From positions 1-37,050 of the forward strand of contig CAMMVE010000015.1 in the NCBI GenBank assembly GCA_946500265.1: 37,050 nucleotides of DNA. The letters are read 5' to 3'. The translations under genes were made by a program, and so were the position numbers. This document shows, piece by piece, positions 33,074-37,050 of this stretch. Origin of the DNA: an uncultured Clostridium sp. (GTDB lineage Bacteria; Bacillota; Clostridia; TANB77; CAG-508). How positions within the stretch are numbered: the first letter of the stretch is position 1; every line of letters starts with the position of its first letter. The notes under the pieces are model-generated. The model saw only the letters and a list, made by a program, of their open reading frames with translations. It had not been told where the DNA came from and ran no database searches.

Positions 33074-33423
33074 AATTTAAAGGTGAAAATTTAACTTTAC
33101 AAGTATCACAATATAGAAGTAATGGAAGAATAGCAATTTTAGCTTATACAGAAGAAGAATCATATTCAGATATAACAATTAACTTACCAGAATTTTGTTT
33201 GGATGCAAATGAAGGTGCTATTGATTCATTAACAAAGAGTTGTGGACTGGAAAAAGCATTAATAAAAAAAGGAATCATTAAAGAAGTATATGGAAATGCA
33301 AAATATAATATGGGAACTTATGACATAGTTGCTTTTGACTTAGAAGAATTAAGAAAATATGATCCAGAAGGTATTAAAAAACTTGAAGAAAGTTTAGAAC
33401 AAGATGAGGAAGAAATGGAATAA
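33046..33423 (+). CDS. Phage protein resembling DUF4313
   Basis: 125 residues. KGENLTLQVSQYRSNGRIAI followed by LAYTEEESYSDITINLPEF and later GAIDSLTKSCGLEKALIKKG follows the layout I associate with the DUF4313 family found in Gram-positive phages and conjugative elements; its function is unknown. The C-terminus is acidic. TTGGAGGC lies ahead of ATG 33046 inside the preceding gene, and the two genes overlap by 28 bp. Confidence 0.6.
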   Translation: MDEKQRKTLKFKGENLTLQVSQYRSNGRIAILAYTEEESYSDITINLPEFCLDANEGAIDSLTKSCGLEKALIKKGIIKEVYGNAKYNMGTYDIVAFDLEELRKYDPEGIKKLEESLEQDEEEME

Positions 33424-33445
33424 AAATAATAAAGGAGTTTAAGAT

Positions 33446-33592
33446 ATGTGTAAGGTTCTGAAACATATTGTGAAATTAAATAGAGTAAGATTATGGGAGA
33501 AACTTTTGCAATGGCAAAGAGATTCTCCTTTTCATTTTAAAGTGAATTTAACTATATATGATTTAGAAAGAAGATTTACAAAAGAAAATTAA
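33446..33592 (+). CDS. Very small phage protein (48 residues)
   Basis: ATG 33446 follows AAAGGAG (33431-33437) at eight bases, and the frame runs 48 codons to TAA 33590-33592. The product is basic and aromatic (for example LWEKLLQWQRDSPFHF). It fits between two tightly spaced genes with proper ribosome binding sites on both, which supports it as real. Function unknown. Confidence 0.55.
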   Translation: MCKVLKHIVKLNRVRLWEKLLQWQRDSPFHFKVNLTIYDLERRFTKEN

Positions 33593-33610
33593 TAAAGGAG
33601 TACACGAAAG

Positions 33611-34159
33611 ATGAAAGTTGATATATACAATACAGATAAAAAATATAGCATAATTTATGCTGATCCGCCCTGGCATTATAGAACTTGGAGAGATGGAAAT
33701 GGAACAGCAAATAGACATTATCCAACAATGAAAATAGAAGAAATAGTTGAAATGAAAGACACAATCCAGAAAATATCTGAAAAAGACTGTGTTCTTTTTT
33801 TATGGGTTACTTTTCCTTGTCTATTAGAGGGAATTAAAACAATTAAAGAATGGGGATTTAAGTATAAGACTTGTGGATTTACTTGGGTAAAAAGAAATAA
33901 AGTAAGTGATACATGGTTTTTTGGACTAGGACATTGGACCAGAGCTAATGCAGAAATATGTTTAATTGCAACACGAGGACATATAAAAAGAATTTCTAAT
34001 AAAGTTTCACAAGTAGTAGACACACATATTCAAGAACATAGTAAAAAGCCAGATATTGTACGAGATAGAATTGTAGAACTTATTGGAGATTTACCTCGCA
34101 TTGAACTTTTTGCAAGACAAACTGCAGAAGGTTGGGATTGTTGGGGAAATGAAGTTTAA
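33611..34159 (+). CDS. MT-A70 family DNA N6-adenine methyltransferase
   Basis: 182 residues. YSIIYADPPWHYRTW carries the catalytic DPPW motif (residues 18-21) of the MT-A70 family, followed by CVLFLWVTFPCLLEGIKTIK, GFKYKTCGFTWVKRNK and RANAEICLIATRGH. KPDIVRDRIVELIGDLPRIE and LFARQTAEGWDCWGNEV are the usual C-terminal signature. In phages such enzymes methylate adenine, often to protect DNA from host restriction. It starts 18 bp after the 48-residue gene and precedes two more methyltransferases. Confidence 0.9.
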   Translation: MKVDIYNTDKKYSIIYADPPWHYRTWRDGNGTANRHYPTMKIEEIVEMKDTIQKISEKDCVLFLWVTFPCLLEGIKTIKEWGFKYKTCGFTWVKRNKVSDTWFFGLGHWTRANAEICLIATRGHIKRISNKVSQVVDTHIQEHSKKPDIVRDRIVELIGDLPRIELFARQTAEGWDCWGNEV

Positions 34160-34185
34160 AACAAAAGAAAAGGAGATATATACAA

Positions 34186-35674
34186 GTGATAAGATTATTA
34201 AGTTTATTTACAGGAATTGGGGCATTTGAAAAAGCACTAAGAAATTTGAATGTACCTTATGAATTAGTAGGATTTAGTGAAATAGATAAATTCGCAATAA
34301 AATCATACTGTGCGATCCATAATGTAGACGAAAACAAGAATTTAGGTGATGTGAAAAATATTAGCACTAAGAACTTAAAAGAAATAGATTTTATGACTTG
34401 GGGATTTCCTTGCCAAGATGTTAGTATTGCAGGACATTTAAAAGGAATAGAAAAAGGCAAAACAAGAAGTGGTCTATATTTTGAAGGGTATAGAATATTA
34501 AAAGATGTCAAACCAAAAATAAGCATTATAGAAAATGTAAAAAATCTAACAAGTAAAAGATTTAGAGAAAAGTTTGCAATGATATTAAAAGACATAGAAG
34601 ATGCAGGATATAATAACTACTGGAGAGTGCTAAATTCAAAAGATTATGGTGTTCCACAGAATAGGGAAAGGGTATTTGTAGTATCTATTAGAAAAGATAT
34701 TGACAAATGCTCTTTTAATTTTCCAGATAAACAATTTTTAGAAATAAGATTAAAAGATTTATTAGAAGATAATGTAGAAGATAAATATTACTTATCAGAC
34801 AAGGCAATAGGTAGATTAATAAGACATTCCAATAGAGTAATAAGAAAACAAGAAAATCCAAATATAAGTGGTTGTTTAGTTGCTGGTTACTTTAAAATGG
34901 GAGGAAGGGATCAGCAATACATAAGAGATAATGTGAATAGAATTGCAGGAATATTTGATGAAGAAAATAAAAGACATCAAGCAGGAAGTATTTATGATAA
35001 AAATGGAATAGCACCTACTCTAACAAGAGCAAGTGGAGGTCATGTGCAACCACATATCTTAGTTAATGAAGGAACTAAAAAAGGTTATACAGAAGCATAC
35101 GAGGGAGATTCAATAAATGTTTCTTATCCAAATAATATAAAAAAAAGAGGCAGAGTTGGAAAACAAGTATCACAAACAATACTTGCAAGTAATGTAAATA
35201 TGGGTACTGTAGAAAAGACAGATAAATTATTATGTTTAAATAATCAAGATGGAAAAACAAGTATTCAAGATAGAGTTTATAATACACGAGGAATAATGCC
35301 AACAGTTACAGCAGGAAACTTTAAATCAAATATTGCAGAAGAAACAAATAATATAATGTTTAACCCTTATAACAATACAAAAATAGAAAATATAGCACCT
35401 ACTCAAACAGGAAATTGTGGAAATATCAATTCAAGTGCAGCTGTTTTAATAACAGAAGATGGAAAACACTTTTTTAGAATTAGAAAATTAACTCCAAAGG
35501 AATGTTGGAGGCTTATGCGGATTTTCAGACCAAGATTTTGAAAAAGCAAAAGCAGTACCAACATCAGATACACAACTATACCGTCAGGCTGGAAACTCTA
35601 TAGTTGTAAATGTATTAATGGGAATATTTAAAGAATTAATATTTGGAGATTGTATAAATGACAAATTTATATAA
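34186..35674 (+). pseudogene. DNA (cytosine-5) methyltransferase, C-terminal frameshift
   Basis: From GTG 34186 (AAGGAG upstream) the frame has motif I LLSLFTGIGAFEKAL, catalytic GFPCQDVS (C76), IIENVKNL, and a large target-recognition region, with KLTPKECWRLM (motif IX region) near the end, then breaks into RIFRPRF and a stop at 35541. In the next frame GFSDQDFEKAKAV and TQLYRQAGNSIVVNVLMGIF, which is motif X, continue to a stop at 35674. One extra base, the C at ATGCGGA (about 35518), explains the shift. Motif X helps bind AdoMet, so the shorter product is probably inactive unless translated by frameshifting or the base is a sequencing error. The restored end would overlap the next gene by 17 bp, as phage genes often do. 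Confidence 0.85.
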
Positions 35675-36386
35675 TGCCGATTGTTTAGAAAAAATGAAAG
35701 AAATTCCAGCCAAGAGTATAGATATGATTTTATGTGATCCACCATACGGACTAACAAGGTGTAAATGGGACAAAAAGATAAACTTAAAACAAATGTGGGA
35801 ACAATATGAACGAATCATAAAAGATAATGGTGTAATATGTTTATTTGCACAAACTAAATTTTATTATGAATTAATTAAAAGCAATGAGAAACTGTTTAGA
35901 TATGATTTAATATGGGATAAAGTTTTAGTTACAGGCTTTTTAAATGCAAATAGGCAACCACTTAGGAGGCACGAGCAAATTGCTATTTTTTACAAAAAAC
36001 AACCCAAATATAACCCACAAATGAGAACAGGTAAACCATTGCATGCAAAAGGAAATATAAAATTAGAAAAAATAAAAAAGAATAATGTATATGATAATTT
36101 TCATGCTACGCCAGATTTAAGAAAAGGTAGTACAGAAAAGTATCCTACAAGCATATTAAAATTTCAAAAATTACATTCAAGTCAAATGGTATATCCAACG
36201 GAAAAACCTATAGAATTGTTAGAATATTTGATTAAGACTTATACAGATGAAAATGATTTAATACTTGATAATTGTATGGGGTCAGGTACAACAGGACTTG
36301 CTTGTAAAAATACTAATCGAAATTTTATTGGTATAGAAATAGATGAAAAAGCATTTGAAATTGCTAAAAAAAGATTAGAAATGTAA
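35658..36386 (+). CDS. DNA adenine-N6 or cytosine-N4 methyltransferase (beta-class)
   Basis: 242 residues. The catalytic motif DPPYGLTRCKWD lies at about 27-38, and the AdoMet-binding region LILDNCMGSGTTGLACKNTN with GIEIDEKAFEIAKKRL lies at the end. This order (catalytic motif first, AdoMet motif last) is the beta-class arrangement. VYPTEKPIELLEYLIKTYT is typical. DPPY favours adenine-N6, but N4-cytosine enzymes cannot be excluded by eye. Start ATG 35658 lies inside the frameshifted cytosine-5 gene's restored 3' end. No restriction endonuclease is nearby. Confidence 0.87.
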   Translation: MTNLYNADCLEKMKEIPAKSIDMILCDPPYGLTRCKWDKKINLKQMWEQYERIIKDNGVICLFAQTKFYYELIKSNEKLFRYDLIWDKVLVTGFLNANRQPLRRHEQIAIFYKKQPKYNPQMRTGKPLHAKGNIKLEKIKKNNVYDNFHATPDLRKGSTEKYPTSILKFQKLHSSQMVYPTEKPIELLEYLIKTYTDENDLILDNCMGSGTTGLACKNTNRNFIGIEIDEKAFEIAKKRLEM

Positions 36387-36399
36387 AGGAGATTCCATT

Positions 36400-36963
36400 A
36401 TGCAAAATTCAGAAAAAGAAACATATAAAGATTATTTAGTAAGAAAGGTAACAGAAGAAATAAGCAATGTATTTAAACAGAAAATGGATGAAACAAAAAA
36501 AGAGTTACTTGAAATAAATTATAAAGTTAGTTTAGAAAATACAGAAGAAATACTAAAAAATTACAAGAAGCTAAAAGACCATATAACTTTAACAAAACAA
36601 GAAAAAGATGAATTATTGGGAGTAACAAAAGAATATCAAGATAAACAAATAGAAAGTATTATGACAGGACTATTTTCAGAGGATGAATTGTATTTAGAAA
36701 GTTTATTAAAAAGTAGATGTAAAACTAAAATGTTTATGGATTTTATAGATGGAATATTAGAAGGATATTTAAAAAATAAAAGTAATGACAAAATAGAAAT
36801 TAGAAAAAGGAATATATTAAAACATTTATATATTGATGGTATGAAACAATCAGAATTTATTTATAAATATTACGAGGTAGATAGAACTTTTTATTCAGAT
36901 AAGGATAGATTAATAAAGGATCTAGCACCTTATTTTTTTGGCATAAAAGGAATCAATATATAG
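36400..36963 (+). CDS. Phage transcriptional regulator, ArpU/RinA-like
   Basis: 187 charged residues, largely helical. The last third, KRNILKHLYIDGMKQSEFIY followed by KYYEVDRTFYSDKDRLIKDL and APYFFGIKG, has the sigma-region-4-like helix-turn-helix pattern of phage late-gene regulators, with 'KHLYIDGM...QSEFIYKYYEVDRTFYSDKDRLIKDLA' as the recognition segment broken here only for display. Such proteins activate the packaging and structural operon, which would lie beyond the right edge. ATG 36400 follows AAAGGAG and lies 13 bp after the methyltransferase gene. Assignment is by pattern and position. Confidence 0.6.
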   Translation: MQNSEKETYKDYLVRKVTEEISNVFKQKMDETKKELLEINYKVSLENTEEILKNYKKLKDHITLTKQEKDELLGVTKEYQDKQIESIMTGLFSEDELYLESLLKSRCKTKMFMDFIDGILEGYLKNKSNDKIEIRKRNILKHLYIDGMKQSEFIYKYYEVDRTFYSDKDRLIKDLAPYFFGIKGINI

Positions 36964-37002
36964 AATTAAGAGTTTATTACAAAATTTCTAAAAGGCAGGA
37001 AA

Positions 37003-37021
37003 GAGATACAGAGTGTATCTC
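37003..37021 (+). other. Short hairpin before the window's right edge
   Basis: GAGATACA (37003-37010) pairs with TGTATCTC (37014-37021) around GAG. No T-tract follows, so it is not a normal terminator. The region 36964-37050 contains no gene start that I can support. Confidence 0.45.
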
Positions 37022-37050
37022 GTAAACACATAGAAAAACAAGTTTTCTAG

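Larger units (their letters stand above)
31659..37050. mobile_element. Left part of a prophage or prophage-like element inserted in gpr (right end outside window)
   Basis: From the point where gpr homology stops (after codon 236, about 31658) all genes run on the + strand and are phage-type: replication initiator, DUF4313-like protein, three DNA methyltransferases and an ArpU/RinA-like late regulator, in the order replication, modification, late control. No integrase, repressor or structural gene is in view; an integrase would be expected at the far end. The exact left attachment site cannot be fixed without the right end, because no second copy of the junction is present. Confidence 0.72.

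Noticed and set aside
33611..36386. Methyltransferase cluster as a restriction-modification system.
   Set aside because: No endonuclease or specificity-subunit gene is present between or beside the three enzymes in the window.

Overview
The window is AT-rich DNA (roughly 30% GC by eye) from a spore-forming, Gram-positive member of the Bacillota, most likely class Clostridia. The reasons are strong AAGGAGG-type ribosome binding sites, frequent TTG and GTG starts, sigma-A promoters of TTGAxx-17-TATAAT form, LytR-CpsA-Psr (LCP) wall-polymer ligases, and a germination protease gene (gpr). No species can be named from the sequence alone.

Region 1 (1-9117) is chromosomal housekeeping on the + strand: an ITPase/RdgB pyrophosphatase, tRNA-Ser(GGA), murB (TTG start), a membrane-anchored YvcK-like protein with an altered loop, a glycogen-debranching-type enzyme, ruvC, holA (DNA polymerase III delta) and an FAD-dependent dehydrogenase. 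The three gaps debranching enzyme/ruvC, ruvC/holA and holA/dehydrogenase are each almost filled by a different GGGAC/GTCCC-rich palindromic element. They begin one base after the stop codon and end before the next ribosome binding site.

Region 2 (9118-29700) is a Wzx/Wzy-type cell-surface polysaccharide locus. A consensus promoter, a small ORF and two hairpins, one of them a strong terminator, precede it, which suggests attenuation or antitermination. Five genes (17270, 13980, 15220, 16452, 25596) together match the WbpA-B-E-D-I route from UDP-GlcNAc to UDP-ManNAc(3NAc)A, a diacetamido uronic acid. Alongside are one GT2-GtrA fusion, four GT4-like glycosyltransferases, a Wzy-like polymerase, a Wzx-like flippase, two polytopic proteins that may be GT-C enzymes, and an LCP protein that could attach the polymer to peptidoglycan. 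Between the flippase and the epimerase is a decay zone: a serine-acetyltransferase-like gene broken by a 4-bp duplication, then a shorter gene remnant.

Region 3 (29701-31679) holds a bidirectional terminator, a second LCP gene on the minus strand, and gpr. gpr has a plausible sigma-G-type promoter and both catalytic aspartates, but its reading frame stops after 242 codons, well short of the family length.

Region 4 (about 31660-37050, running off the end) is phage-like: a small orphan gene with a strong terminator, a replication initiator with internal 24-bp iterons, small phage-type proteins, three consecutive DNA methyltransferase genes (the cytosine-5 one frameshifted) and an ArpU/RinA-like late regulator. 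The gpr frame ends exactly where this begins, so a prophage or prophage-like element appears to be inserted in a sporulation/germination gene, as skin-type elements are. The right end, any integrase and the missing 3' part of gpr lie outside the window.
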